This document shows positions 1-8,197 of a stretch of DNA of 64,000 nucleotides, one piece after another. Origin of the DNA: Acidobacteriota bacterium (GTDB lineage Bacteria; Acidobacteriota; JAAYUB01). Both the position numbers and the translations under genes were made by a program. Location: the NCBI GenBank assembly GCA_029565065.1, contig JAKQOW010000092.1, forward strand, positions 62,001 through 126,000, in the 5' to 3' direction. Numbering within the stretch: the first letter of the stretch is position 1; every line of letters begins with the position of its first letter. The notes under the pieces were generated by a model. The model did no database searches. It saw only the letters and a program-made list of their open reading frames with translations, and was not told the origin of the DNA.

Positions 1-1711
1 GCAACTGGGGCTGGTCCGAAATGGTCTTCTGTTCCACCACGAGGTAGCGGACGTCCTGGAATCCGAGCAGCTCGTGCGTCGCCGGATCCGCCGTCGCGTC
101 CTCCAGCCGGAGGCCGGCCAGGTCGGCGGCGAACAGCCACGCGGCACCGTCGGCGTACGACTGGGCGATCTGGGCGCCGAAGGCGGATTGGAGGAACGAG
201 CCCGTGCCGGCGGCCGCGGCGGCGGCGCACTGGCGCAGGGAATCGGGCGCGCTGCTCACGAACAGATGATCGGCGGTAACCAGGACGTAGAGGGCCTCGA
301 CGCCGGCGGCGGGCAGCAGAGCCGGATCGTCAACCAGGATCACCGGCACCTCGCGCCCCGTCTGGCTGTTCAGGCGGCTGATCTCGTCCGCCAGCATGTC
401 GCGCAGGCTCGCGGCGTCCTTCACCTCGGCCAGCAGCACGATGCCGGGATGCTCATCCTCGAGGTCCCACGCACCCACCACCACCTCGTCGCCCAGGTGA
501 GCGCCGAGGGCGCGGAAGCGCTGGAGCACGCCGACGACCTCGTTGAGCTCCGCGTCGGACAACTCCCGGGCCAGCGCGGCGGCCAGTTCCGGGTTGCTCC
601 GGATGCTCTGGAAGAAGGTGTCGCCGGCGTCGGCCAGCTCCTCGCTGACGTTGGGCAGGGCGGCGACGATCACGGTGTCCTCGGGCAGCAACGCCGCCAG
701 GCGGGGATCGAAGCGCAGCGGGACGTTCGTCACCGACTGGAGCAGTTGCCGGCTCGTGTCAGCCACCTGCTGCAGCAAGGCCTGGTACTGGTCCGCCTCC
801 AGGCTCCAGCCCACTTCCCGGGCCAGCGCCGCCGGGCGGATGCTGGCGTGGGTGGTGACCTGGTGGCCGGGGAACAGCTTGCTGGTCTGGCCGCCGTGGT
901 CCACCCAGACCTCGCCCTCGAGGACGGAGACGCGGGACCCCTTGGCGCCGCTGGTGACGCTGAACACCGTGCCCTTGACGGAAACCTGGCAGTCGGTGGT
1001 GTTTACGAACAGGTGGTGGCCCGCTGTCTGGCGGGCGGCGCGCACGATGACGGAACCGTGCCGCAACCCGACCGCCGTGCCGTCGGCACGGCCGCTGACG
1101 GCCAGCTCCGCGCGTTCGTTCATTTCCAGCCGGCTGCCGTCAGCCAGGTTGAGAATGGCGCGGGTGCCCCGGGCGGTGCGGATCGTCTGCCCGGCCGGGA
1201 TCGTCACGCCCGCCGTGACGGGCTGAATCCGGCCGTCCTGGACGACGAACAGCCGCCCGTCCACCCGGTCCACCACCGCGGTGGCCTCGGCGCGGGAGGC
1301 GAACGGATTTAGATAGAGCACCAGCGGGATGGCCAGGGCCAGGAGCAGGACGGCCGCGGCGGCCAAAGCCCAGCGCGGCGAGAGGGCCGCGGGCCGGCGG
1401 ACCGCCGGTGCGGCGGAGGACGCGGTGGTCTGCCAGACCGCCTTGCGGCAGGCGACACAGTTGCGGATGTGATCCTCGAACAGCGTCCGCCGCGCGGCCG
1501 GCAGACTCCCGTCGCGATAGGCGGGGATCAGGCTGCGGAAGCCGGCGCAGTCGCGGATGCAGACATCGCCGGCGGGTGCGGCCGACGGGGCGGCGGCCTC
1601 CGCCAGCTGCTGGCGGACCCGCGCGGCGGCGGCGGCGAATTCGGCCGCGTCCGGCAGGTCCGTCTGCATGGCGTCGATCATGTCGTCGAGTTTCGGTTTG
1701 CGGGTGTCCAT
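1..1711 (-). CDS. Membrane anti-sigma/FecR-domain protein, C-terminus cut by window edge
   Basis: Probably the membrane partner of the ECF sigma factor encoded just upstream (14 bp gap). The reading frame stays open for 570 codons to the window edge, so the C-terminus is missing. Seen: a zinc-finger-like anti-sigma motif (C51, C55, H81, C85, C88), an Ala/Pro linker, one membrane segment at about residues 114-134, then a FecR-like domain (about 160-270, with 'VSVKGTVFSV'). After that comes a long extracytoplasmic region beginning near 'LLPEDTVIVAALPNVSEEL' that resembles DUF3352-type domains. The ATG at 1711 follows 'GGGAGAACAACC', a usable ribosome site. FecR domains normally transmit outer-membrane signals to sigma factors; what this one senses is unknown. 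The DUF3352-like assignment is less certain than the zinc finger and FecR calls. Confidence 0.85.
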   Translation of the reverse strand, partial: MDTRKPKLDDMIDAMQTDLPDAAEFAAAAARVRQQLAEAAAPSAAPAGDVCIRDCAGFRSLIPAYRDGSLPAARRTLFEDHIRNCVACRKAVWQTTASSAAPAVRRPAALSPRWALAAAAVLLLALAIPLVLYLNPFASRAEATAVVDRVDGRLFVVQDGRIQPVTAGVTIPAGQTIRTARGTRAILNLADGSRLEMNERAELAVSGRADGTAVGLRHGSVIVRAARQTAGHHLFVNTTDCQVSVKGTVFSVTSGAKGSRVSVLEGEVWVDHGGQTSKLFPGHQVTTHASIRPAALAREVGWSLEADQYQALLQQVADTSRQLLQSVTNVPLRFDPRLAALLPEDTVIVAALPNVSEELADAGDTFFQSIRSNPELAAALARELSDAELNEVVGVLQRFRALGAHLGDEVVVGAWDLEDEHPGIVLLAEVKDAASLRDMLADEISRLNSQTGREVPVILVDDPALLPAAGVEALYVLVTADHLFVSSAPDSLRQCAAAAAAGTGSFLQSAFGAQIAQSYADGAAWLFAADLAGLRLEDATADPATHELLGFQDVRYLVVEQKTISDQPQL

Positions 1712-1725
1712 GGTTGTTCTCCCTG

Positions 1726-2250
1726 TCAGATCTGCATGTGGGACTGGAGACGGCGGCGGGCGCGCAGAAGGGTGACGGCGACGACGCCCCACGAGATGCC
1801 GAGCATCCGGCCGATCTCGCTGTTGGTGTATCCCTCCACGTAGCGCAGGACGAAGATCTCCGCCGCCCGGGGGCTGAGCCGGGCGATGGCCGCCCGCAGG
1901 CGGTCACCCAGTTCGGCCCGGGCGCTCACTTCGTCGGGCTGCGGCTGGCCGGAGTCGCGCGAACCGGGCACCGCCTCCAGCGAGGCGCCGCGGCGACGCT
2001 TGCGCAGGAGGTCCAGCGACAGGTTCACGGCGGCCCGGTGGAGGTACGGACCCGGATTCGAACCCGGGTCGGGGCCGGCCTCCCGTTCGATGAGCCTGAG
2101 AAACAGGCTGTGCAGCACGTCCTCGGCGTCGCGCATGTTCCGGGTGATCCGGAAGGCGGTGCGGAGGATCATGGCATGGTGGTCCCGATACAGCCGGTCG
2201 ATGTCGTCCGGCAGGGTCGGGGAGGGGAGGGTGGCCGGGGCTGCGTGCAT
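1726..2250 (-). CDS. ECF-type RNA polymerase sigma-70 factor
   Basis: A 174-residue alternative sigma factor. Region 2 is visible as 'LYRDHHAMILRTAFRITRN' followed by 'DAEDVLHSLFLRL'. Region 4 is visible as 'LSPRAAEIFVLRYVEGYTN' followed by a helix-turn-helix, 'SEIGRMLGISWGVVAVTLL'. Length and two-domain layout fit the ECF group. The ATG at 2250 was chosen because AAGGAG lies 8 nt upstream; the longer reading frame from 2331 lacks such a site and adds a low-complexity leader. It is co-transcribed with the downstream zinc-finger/FecR membrane protein, which probably holds it inactive until a surface or periplasmic signal arrives. Target promoters cannot be read from the window. Confidence 0.93.
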   Translation of the reverse strand: MHAAPATLPSPTLPDDIDRLYRDHHAMILRTAFRITRNMRDAEDVLHSLFLRLIEREAGPDPGSNPGPYLHRAAVNLSLDLLRKRRRGASLEAVPGSRDSGQPQPDEVSARAELGDRLRAAIARLSPRAAEIFVLRYVEGYTNSEIGRMLGISWGVVAVTLLRARRRLQSHMQI

Positions 2251-2437
2251 GGTCGTCACTCCTTCATGTGTCTCCTGGGAGAAAAACGACTGGGTCGCGA
2301 AATTATTAACAAGTGGGGTGGAATTTTTCATCCGCGTATCCGTTCCTCATCCTTGAAGTACGCATGGATCGGGCGGATTGTTCGGGATAATTGGGGTCCA
2401 GCGGGTCGTGCTCGATGAATGCGCGATACGAAAGTAA

Positions 2438-2458
2438 GCCGCGTTCGCCGAACACGGC
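2438..2458. repeat. Extragenic palindrome, copy 1
   Basis: Inverted repeat GCCGCGTTCG-C-CGAACACGGC: a 10-bp stem with one mismatch and a single central base. It belongs to the palindrome family in this gap. Confidence 0.6.
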
Positions 2459-2653
2459 CTGTTGAACCTCTCCGAACACTGCCTCCGCCGAACACGGCCC
2501 GCACCAGGATTCCGCCACCGCATGCGCGGCTCCCCCAGTCCCTCTATCTTCCCGCCATCCGGGCCTCGCGGCCCGGGCCACATTCCGCGACCGCCGGCGC
2601 GGCAAGGTTGCGAGACCGTATGGGACGACCCCATGGATCGTACGGATTCAGCG

Positions 2654-2676
2654 GGCCGCGTCCGGCGGACGCGGCC
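2654..2676. repeat. Extragenic palindrome, copy 2
   Basis: Perfect 11-bp inverted repeat GGCCGCGTCCG-G-CGGACGCGGCC. Relative to copy 1 the TTCG/CGAA part has become TCCG/CGGA, so both arms changed together and pairing is kept. Confidence 0.65.
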
Positions 2677-3026
2677 TACGGCCGGATCCAAAGCGGCGTC
2701 GAGCCGCCGCACGCCACAGCGCAGGCAGCGGACGGCCCGCGCTATCCAGAACCTTCCTCGATAGAGGCAGAGAAAATGACACTGCCTGACGCTGGGTGCG
2801 GCCGGGTCACGGCGCAACCCGACAAGGATCCCACGCCCCCTAGACGCGCTCGGGTTGTGGGGCCATCCCGCATCTCCGGCACGCATCCGGCCCGGAGGGA
2901 CGGCGGTCAATAGCCTGAGCCGCAGGCCCAGGTGGGCGATTCCTCACTAAATGTCCCACGCCCTGAAGGGGCACGAGGATCATGCGAAGCCGATTGCACC
3001 AATTACCGTCAACACAGGTTCGTCAA

Positions 3027-3047
3027 CGCGCGTTCATCGAACGCGCG
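3027..3047. repeat. Extragenic palindrome, copy 3
   Basis: Perfect 9-bp inverted repeat CGCGCGTTC-ATC-GAACGCGCG. It shares the CGTTC/GAACG core with copy 1. Confidence 0.55.
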
Positions 3048-3170
3048 GTACGCAAGCGCCGTTGGCCCGCTCGCCGAACGCGGCCCGATGGATCATTATG
3101 ATTTACCGGATGTCGCTCTCCCTGCGCCCGCTCCGGGGCGCGGCCGCCGGATATCTGCTGGCGGTGAGGT

Positions 3171-3896
3171 TTACGAACAGGCTGGCCGGTAGATGCCCCA
3201 GCGCACGGTAAACGCCAGGCGGGCGCCGGCCGACTCGACGCGCTCGAGCCAGCGGGATGTGGCCGGCTCGTCCATCGTCCGGCTCAACTGATAGCGGAGG
3301 AACACCGGGTCGGGCGGGCACGGCACGCCCGCCGTGGCCCCCGATGAAACGACGGCGTAGCCGGCCTCCCCGAAGAGCGCGTCCAATCGGCCGCCCGTTT
3401 CAGGGCGGAAATCCTCGCCGCGGAGCGACGCCAGCAGCGCCTCCACGAGCCCCAGATCGGGCGGCGACTCGGCGGTGGCCGGGTAGTCGTATTCGGCCAG
3501 GACGGCGTACAGCCCGTCCGGGTCCAGGCGCCGCCGGACCCGGCGCAGGAAGGTGACGGGATCCGGAAGCTGGTACAGGAAGAAGGAAGAGACATACAGG
3601 CCGGCGGCGGGCAGACGGCACTCCGACACGTCGGCCTGTTCGAATCGCGGCGGATCTTCGTGCCGGACGGCTCCGGCGGTGAGCCGGGCCTCGGCCAGGG
3701 CGGCCGCGTCGCGGTCGATCCCCACGAGTTCGGCCCGGGTCAGGGGAGCGAGTTCCTGCAGGACCAGGCCCGTGCCGCAGCCGGGATCCACGATGCGGCG
3801 CGCCGCGCGCAGGGGGAGCCGGCCGTAGATCCGGCGCCGGAGCGGCGCCAGCTCCTGGAACTGGCGGTCGTAGATCTGGAACAGGGAGCGGTCCAC
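3171..3896 (-). CDS. Class I SAM-dependent methyltransferase (last gene of the radical SAM operon)
   Basis: About 241 residues. The SAM-binding glycine motif is 'VDPGCGTGLVLQEL' (motif I); an acidic 'VGIDRDAAALAEA' follows (motif II), with 'FEQADVSECRLPAAGLYVS' further on. No ATG is available; the proposed GTG at 3896 lies 8 nt after the stop of the radical SAM gene, implying translational coupling. The ribosome site is poor, so the start is uncertain. Being last in an operon with a radical SAM/SPASM enzyme and a membrane protein with a Cys-Ala tail suggests, by inference only, that it modifies the same product. The fold is secure; the substrate is unknown. Confidence 0.85.
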   Translation of the reverse strand: MDRSLFQIYDRQFQELAPLRRRIYGRLPLRAARRIVDPGCGTGLVLQELAPLTRAELVGIDRDAAALAEARLTAGAVRHEDPPRFEQADVSECRLPAAGLYVSSFFLYQLPDPVTFLRRVRRRLDPDGLYAVLAEYDYPATAESPPDLGLVEALLASLRGEDFRPETGGRLDALFGEAGYAVVSSGATAGVPCPPDPVFLRYQLSRTMDEPATSRWLERVESAGARLAFTVRWGIYRPACS

Positions 3897-3904
3897 CTGC
3901 CGGC

Positions 3905-5251
3905 CTAACCGTTGGACATGGCGTCGGGACAGGCGATGGGCTTGTCCTTCAGCTCCAGTGGGCACCCCCCGCCGCAGAGTGGCAGTTCGGGGCAGTCCGT
4001 GCATTCGGGCGGCAGCCACTGCCGCTCGCGCAGGCGCACCATGACCGGATGGTTGTACACCGCGTCCCACGGATCGGTGAGCAGGTTGCCGGCGCGCTCG
4101 TAGTAGCTCTGGCAGGGGATCACCGCGCCGTCCGGCTCCACACAGAGGTTGTAGCGGCCGGCGGTGCAGTGCTTGGGCCCCAGCTCCAGTTCCAGCGGAT
4201 TGAGGCGGCAGTACCGGGTGGGCGTGTACCAGATGAGCCGGAGGTCCAGGTGCTCGGCCAGTTCCCGCACCCGCACCAGCGCCGCCTTCAGATCCTCGTC
4301 GGTCAGGGCGAATTCGCCGTCGGCGGCCTTGCCGGAGTAGATGATGGAGTTGACCGCCAGCGCCTTCAGCCCCAGCGAGTGGATGAACCGGACGGTGGCC
4401 TCCAGCGTCGGGGCGCTGTCGCGGGTGATGGTGGTGTTGGTGATGGTGTAGATGCCGAGTTCCAGGCAGGTGCGGATACCGGCGACGGTCTGCTCGAACG
4501 AGTCGGCCCCCACCATGCGGTTGTGCACCGCCGGATCGGCCGATTCCAAGGTCACCTGGACGTAGTCGAGCCCGGCCGCCTGCAGGCCGGCCAGATAGTC
4601 ACGGTCGGCGAGCCGGACGCCGTTGGTCAGCAGACCGGACACCATCCCCAGCGCCTGGGCGTGGGCGATGAGGTCACGCAGGTCGTCGCGGAGCGTGGCC
4701 TCACCGCCGGTGAAGACAACGTGGGGGACGCCGGCGTCCCAGGCCTTCTGCATGATGCGCCGCCAGTCGTCCGTCGCGAGTTCCGGGCATTCGCGGCGCT
4801 CGTTGTAGCAGTGCGCGCAGTCGATGTTGCAGCGGTAGGTGAGGGCCAGATCCAGGCGGTAGGGTGCGGAGACGGGGGTCTGGAACGGTTCGATCCGATC
4901 CAGCCCGAGGAAGGTGATGGGGCAGACCTCGCTGTCGCCCAGCATGGCGTCCAGCGTCTCGCGGATCGCGGCCCAGTCGGCGGCGGCCTGCCGGCGGCTC
5001 ACGCGGTAGTGCTTGCGGATGCGCTTCAGCAGCTCCGCTTCGCCGAGACCGCGCAGGTGCAGCCAGGTGTAGTCGCAGGCCGTGGGATTGAGGTGGAGCA
5101 CCCGCGACGCGTCGATGAGCAGCAGGCCGGTGCCATCCTGCTCCACGCGGAGGTGGACGCGCTTGCCCGCCGGCACCGGACCGCCGGCCAGATGATGGAG
5201 GCCCGCCGGGGCGATGGGCTGGCGCTTGGCAAAGAAGCCCTTCAGGTTCAT
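3905..5251 (-). CDS. Radical SAM/SPASM domain protein with PqqD-like N-terminus
   Basis: 448 residues. The N-terminal ~110 residues ('LIDASRVLHLNPTACDYTWL' onward) look like a PqqD-type peptide-recognition domain. The radical SAM core has the CX3CX2C cluster motif 'CNIDCAHC' and 'VVFTGGEATLRDD'. The C-terminus carries a SPASM domain, ending in CX2CX5CX3C ('CTDCPELPLCGGGC'). Such enzymes usually install thioether, C-C or related crosslinks in ribosomal peptides or proteins. Its ATG (5251) overlaps the stop of the upstream gene as ATGA, so it is translationally coupled to the membrane protein whose last 20 residues are a Cys-Ala repeat, the obvious candidate substrate (inference). A sulfatase-maturase role is possible but less likely given the PqqD-like domain and the neighbours. 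Confidence 0.92.
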   Translation of the reverse strand: MNLKGFFAKRQPIAPAGLHHLAGGPVPAGKRVHLRVEQDGTGLLLIDASRVLHLNPTACDYTWLHLRGLGEAELLKRIRKHYRVSRRQAAADWAAIRETLDAMLGDSEVCPITFLGLDRIEPFQTPVSAPYRLDLALTYRCNIDCAHCYNERRECPELATDDWRRIMQKAWDAGVPHVVFTGGEATLRDDLRDLIAHAQALGMVSGLLTNGVRLADRDYLAGLQAAGLDYVQVTLESADPAVHNRMVGADSFEQTVAGIRTCLELGIYTITNTTITRDSAPTLEATVRFIHSLGLKALAVNSIIYSGKAADGEFALTDEDLKAALVRVRELAEHLDLRLIWYTPTRYCRLNPLELELGPKHCTAGRYNLCVEPDGAVIPCQSYYERAGNLLTDPWDAVYNHPVMVRLRERQWLPPECTDCPELPLCGGGCPLELKDKPIACPDAMSNG

Positions 5252-6912
5252 CGGCCACCTCCCGCGCAGGCGCAGGCGCAGCCGGCGCAGGCGCACGCGC
5301 AGGCGCAGCTGTGCCCGCCGCTGGAACGCCCGGAGGATGACGACACCGGGATGGGATTCGTCACGCCGGTCACGCCGGACACCAGGCTGCCGAACGAGCT
5401 CACCGCCCGGTTGGAGAACCCCTCGATGGCCGACGCCGTCTGGTGGCAGATGTCGGTGAGGCTGAACCCGCCGCCGCCGACCGGCGCCACCGGCACGCCG
5501 GTGCCGGGCACCGGCGGAGCGCCGCCGGCCGGCGCCACCGGCGCCGGACCGCCTGCGGCCGTCGGTTCGTCGACGATCCAGCCGCCCGCCGGGAACCAGG
5601 TGGGGGCGGCGAACACCACAGGCGGCAGCTTGCGAACCTTGTCGTCGAAATCATCGTCCATGAGCATCCACTGGAGCTGCTCCTCGACGGTTTTCAGTCC
5701 GTCCGCGTCGGGGCCGGCCGTTCGCACCATCTCCCAGGCCTGCTGGGTGATGGACCGGTAGTATGCCCGCGTCTCCCGCAGCGAGAAGCCCTTCATCCGG
5801 TTGTTCAGGTCCTTGATCATCTGAACGAACATGCTCTTCAGCTCCTTCTCGCCGAGCGATCCGTCCGCTTTGATCGAATCGAGGAAGGCGTTCTCGTACT
5901 CCCAGAGTTTGCCCAGGTCCTGCGCGGTCTTCTCGATGGCGGGCTTGCCCCCCGGACCGGCCTTGAGCTTCACGGCACCCTTGCGCAGCAGCCCATACAG
6001 GATGAGCACCGTCACCCGGTCCAGCTTCTCCTCGTTGAGCAACGCGGCCATGGGTGCGGTAAGGCCGCGCTTGATCCCGACACCTTCCACGCCGATCTTG
6101 GGCGGCAGGTACTTGCGCCGGCGGTAGAAGCCGCGCACGATACTGATCACCGCGGGCAGGATGGGGATCAGAAAGACCAGGAACACGAAGCAGCCGCTGT
6201 CGAAGAAATCGTCGCCGGAGCTGCTGTATGCCGCCACCGGGGCTTCGGGCGGTGTCAGCGGGCCTTCCACCAGGGTGCCCGGGAACGAGATGCCCACCTT
6301 GTACTCGCCGTCCACCCGCCGCTGTTCCGTCCACTTGTATATGATCCGGCCCGTGTCGGTGACGAACGACTCGGTGAACGCCCGCTCGTGGTGGCGCACC
6401 TTGTCCGGCTCGGCGCCCTCCGGAAACTGAACCTGCAGGGTGAAGGCGGTGGTGCCCTCCAGCAGGTTGCCGTCGAACCAGGTGGGGCTGAATTCCATCG
6501 AGCCGTCGGCCGGGACGTCGCTGTCCTGGAAGACCATGTAGAGATTTGTGCCGCTCACCTCGAGGGTGCCCGTCTGGCCGGGGCCGATGGCCTTGTCGCC
6601 CAGCGGGATTTCGACGCCGTTGGAGATGTAGCTCGACGTCTTGATGCCGCTGAGCGCCACGCCGCCGATCTGGGCCCGGACGGAATCCACCTGGTAGTCC
6701 TTGCTGGGGAAGCCGATGTCCACGATGTCGACGGGGTGGGCGCCCGGCGCGCAGCGGAAGGTGATCTTGTAGTAGATGACCAGGCTGCGGTCCTTCTCCA
6801 CCGACACGTTGCAGATGAATTCGGGCACTTCGAACCGGTAGTCCTGGGCGGGCGCGGCGACTCCGCCGAGGGTCAGGAGCAGGAGGGCGGCGCCGAGAAT
6901 GCGGGTCACCAT
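5248..6912 (-). CDS. DUF2207-like membrane protein with C-terminal Cys-Ala repeat tail
   Basis: 554 residues. A signal peptide ('ILGAALLLLTLGGVAAPAQ') leads an extracytoplasmic beta-rich domain (about 20-275), then a membrane segment ('CFVFLVFLIPILPAVISIV'), then a cytosolic helical part with a winged-helix-like stretch ('VTVLILYGLLRKGAVKLKA'). A Pro/Gly/Ala linker follows, and the protein ends in CACACACAGCACACAGGGR preceded by a Ser/Gly run. This layout matches DUF2207-type proteins, which normally lack a Cys tail. The ATG at 6912 overlaps the stop of the upstream gene by 7 bp. Tails of repeated Cys with small residues beside a radical SAM/SPASM enzyme suggest post-translational modification or crosslinking of the tail. 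Function is unknown. Confidence 0.85.
   Translation of the reverse strand: MVTRILGAALLLLTLGGVAAPAQDYRFEVPEFICNVSVEKDRSLVIYYKITFRCAPGAHPVDIVDIGFPSKDYQVDSVRAQIGGVALSGIKTSSYISNGVEIPLGDKAIGPGQTGTLEVSGTNLYMVFQDSDVPADGSMEFSPTWFDGNLLEGTTAFTLQVQFPEGAEPDKVRHHERAFTESFVTDTGRIIYKWTEQRRVDGEYKVGISFPGTLVEGPLTPPEAPVAAYSSSGDDFFDSGCFVFLVFLIPILPAVISIVRGFYRRRKYLPPKIGVEGVGIKRGLTAPMAALLNEEKLDRVTVLILYGLLRKGAVKLKAGPGGKPAIEKTAQDLGKLWEYENAFLDSIKADGSLGEKELKSMFVQMIKDLNNRMKGFSLRETRAYYRSITQQAWEMVRTAGPDADGLKTVEEQLQWMLMDDDFDDKVRKLPPVVFAAPTWFPAGGWIVDEPTAAGGPAPVAPAGGAPPVPGTGVPVAPVGGGGFSLTDICHQTASAIEGFSNRAVSSFGSLVSGVTGVTNPIPVSSSSGRSSGGHSCACACACAGCACACAGGGR
5251..5307 (-). repeat. Coding dinucleotide-residue repeat: seven Cys in a Cys-Ala tail
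   Basis: The last 19 codons before the stop encode four Cys-Ala pairs, one Gly, three further Cys-Ala pairs, then GGGR. The seven cysteines are all TGC. The DNA is therefore a TGCGCC-type repeat, which could also make the tail length prone to slippage. Confidence 0.85.
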
Positions 6913-7283
6913 TTGGGCTTCTCCTCCATCTGGTATTCGCTGCCGCAGAACGGGCACTTGACGAACGGGGCGCCGGCCTTGACGGTGATGTGCTCCTGGG
7001 TGATGGCGCCGCCGCAGCGAGCGCAGGCGAGACTCTCCATCCGGACGTCGCCCGACAGCTCGATCTTCTGCTGGATCACCGTGCCGGCCGCGCCGGCCGG
7101 CGCGGCTTTCTGCCGCAGGATGAAGACGAACAGGAAAATGCCGATGCCGGCCATCAGGCTGCCGACGAGCGCGCGCCCTCCCGGGCTGGCGGCCTGCGGA
7201 CTGAGTGCGGCGAGGATGAACATCAGCCCCAGCAGGAACAGGCCGACGCTGATGAGGAGGGCGACGATGCGACCGAATGTCAT
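6906..7283 (-). CDS. Small membrane protein with C-terminal zinc ribbon
   Basis: 125 residues. Two hydrophobic segments ('IVALLISVGLFLLGLMFIL' and 'ALVGSLMAGIGIFLFVFIL') form a hairpin in the membrane. The C-terminus has two CX2C knuckles, 'CARCGG' and 'CPFCGS', about 25 residues apart, a typical zinc ribbon. The start at 7283 follows GGAGGAA. It is first in the coupled four-gene operon and overlaps the next gene by 7 bp, so it probably works with that membrane protein. The specific role is unknown. Confidence 0.85.
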   Translation of the reverse strand: MTFGRIVALLISVGLFLLGLMFILAALSPQAASPGGRALVGSLMAGIGIFLFVFILRQKAAPAGAAGTVIQQKIELSGDVRMESLACARCGGAITQEHITVKAGAPFVKCPFCGSEYQMEEKPKW

Positions 7284-7438
7284 GGGTTCCTCCGCGACGG
7301 GATGGAGTGCACGCGTACCATGAGACGACTCGCGAGATGTTCTGCGCTCATTGTACCCTATTCTCCGGTATCAATCTAATCCGCTGATCGAGAGAGCAGC
7401 CGTCCGGTGAGAGTCCGAAGCAAGGGGCAGCAGTCCGT

Positions 7439-7999
7439 TCATCGGCCGTGACGCCAGGGACGCGCCAGTCCGTCCTCGGCCACCAACACACCGTCGTCGG
7501 TCACATCGAAGTGGTGTTGCAGGGATTCGATCACCAGGTTCAGGTTGGGTCGCTCCACGAGGCAGGAGATGCTGGACACCGAGGTGCTGATGGCCAGGAT
7601 GTTCACGCCGGCGGCGGCGATCGCGGTGAAAGCCTCGGCCGCGCAGCCCGGACGATCCCGGAAGTGGGGGCCGTGGATCGAGACCAGGACGACCTCGCGC
7701 TGGTGGACCACTGCGGCGGCCGGTATGTCTGATGCAATATCCCCGATGGCGGCGAGCGTCAAGTCAATATCCGTCTCGCCGACGCCGAGCACGATGTGGG
7801 AGCGGTTGGTGTGATCGGTCAACTCCACGACGAAGTGGGCGTTGACGCCCCGACGGCCGATGGCGCCGAGCAGTGTGCCCGCAACCCCCGGCCGGTCGGG
7901 CAGGGACATGACGCCCACCTTGGCCAGGTTGAGGGTTAGCATGATGCTGCTGGCCTTGAACGGGATGGCCGAAGCATGGGACGGAGGAGGATTCTGCAT
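7439..7999 (-). CDS. ACT-domain protein resembling the aspartokinase regulatory region
   Basis: Up to 186 residues containing tandem ACT-like units: 'KVGVMSLPDRPGVAGTLLGA' begins the first and 'VSIHGPHFRDRPGCAAEAFT' the second, with 'ISTSVSSISCLV' matching the strand pattern of aspartokinase C-termini. No kinase domain is present, so this is a free-standing regulatory protein, probably binding an amino acid. Two starts are possible: ATG 7999, which would be almost leaderless relative to the -10 element just upstream, and ATG 7942, which begins right at the ACT domain and has AAGG upstream. The longer form is given. No operon partner is evident. Confidence 0.8.
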   Translation of the reverse strand: MQNPPPSHASAIPFKASSIMLTLNLAKVGVMSLPDRPGVAGTLLGAIGRRGVNAHFVVELTDHTNRSHIVLGVGETDIDLTLAAIGDIASDIPAAAVVHQREVVLVSIHGPHFRDRPGCAAEAFTAIAAAGVNILAISTSVSSISCLVERPNLNLVIESLQHHFDVTDDGVLVAEDGLARPWRHGR

Positions 8000-8005
8000 G
8001 GCTGT

Positions 8006-8011
8006 ATTATA
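8006..8011 (-). promoter_or_regulatory. -10 element for the ACT-domain gene
   Basis: A perfect TATAAT on the minus strand, 6 nt before ATG 7999; the -35 region (TTTTCC at a 17-bp spacing) is weak. Initiation about 7 nt downstream would fall at or next to that ATG, so the message is either leaderless or translated from ATG 7942. Confidence 0.45.
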
Positions 8012-8197
8012 GGTCAAGTGGTCCGGTAGGAAAAGTAGGGTCGCGTGAGCCGGTAGTCCCGCTGGATTGCCAACCGGGTCATGACGACCACCTGCTGCGC
8101 CAGTGCCGGCGGACGGCACCCGTCCGCTTCCAGGCTAGTCAAACGGAAGATATCCTGATATTCTAATCCGCCGATCCATTCGGTACCCGGAGTCGCC

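Larger units (their letters stand above)
2251..3170. other. Gene-free 920-bp stretch with repeated palindromes
   Basis: No convincing gene on either strand: the open frames here overlap each other, lack ribosome sites and encode Arg/Pro/Gly-rich translations typical of high-GC non-coding DNA. It contains at least three near-perfect inverted repeats of related sequence (2438-2458, 2654-2676, 3027-3047), plus half-copies near 2470-2500 and 3067-3085 with the core CCGAAC(A/G)CGGCC. The promoter of the divergently placed sigma gene should lie at the left end. The rest is unassigned. Confidence 0.6.

Noticed and set aside
74..1312. Long plus-strand open frame (412 codons) at the left end
   Set aside because: It lies opposite the FecR-domain gene; its translation is Gly/Ala/Arg-rich without a domain, while the minus frame has zinc-finger, membrane and FecR features.
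2047..2070. Sequence that looks like a tRNA T-arm (minus strand GACCCGGGTTCGAATCCGGGTC)
   Set aside because: No acceptor, D- or anticodon arm surrounds it; it is inside the conserved sigma factor reading frame, so the match is chance.
2347..2910. 187-codon minus-strand frame in the gene-free gap
   Set aside because: No ribosome site, no domain, and its repeated 'RVRRTRP' peptide is only the translation of the palindromes.
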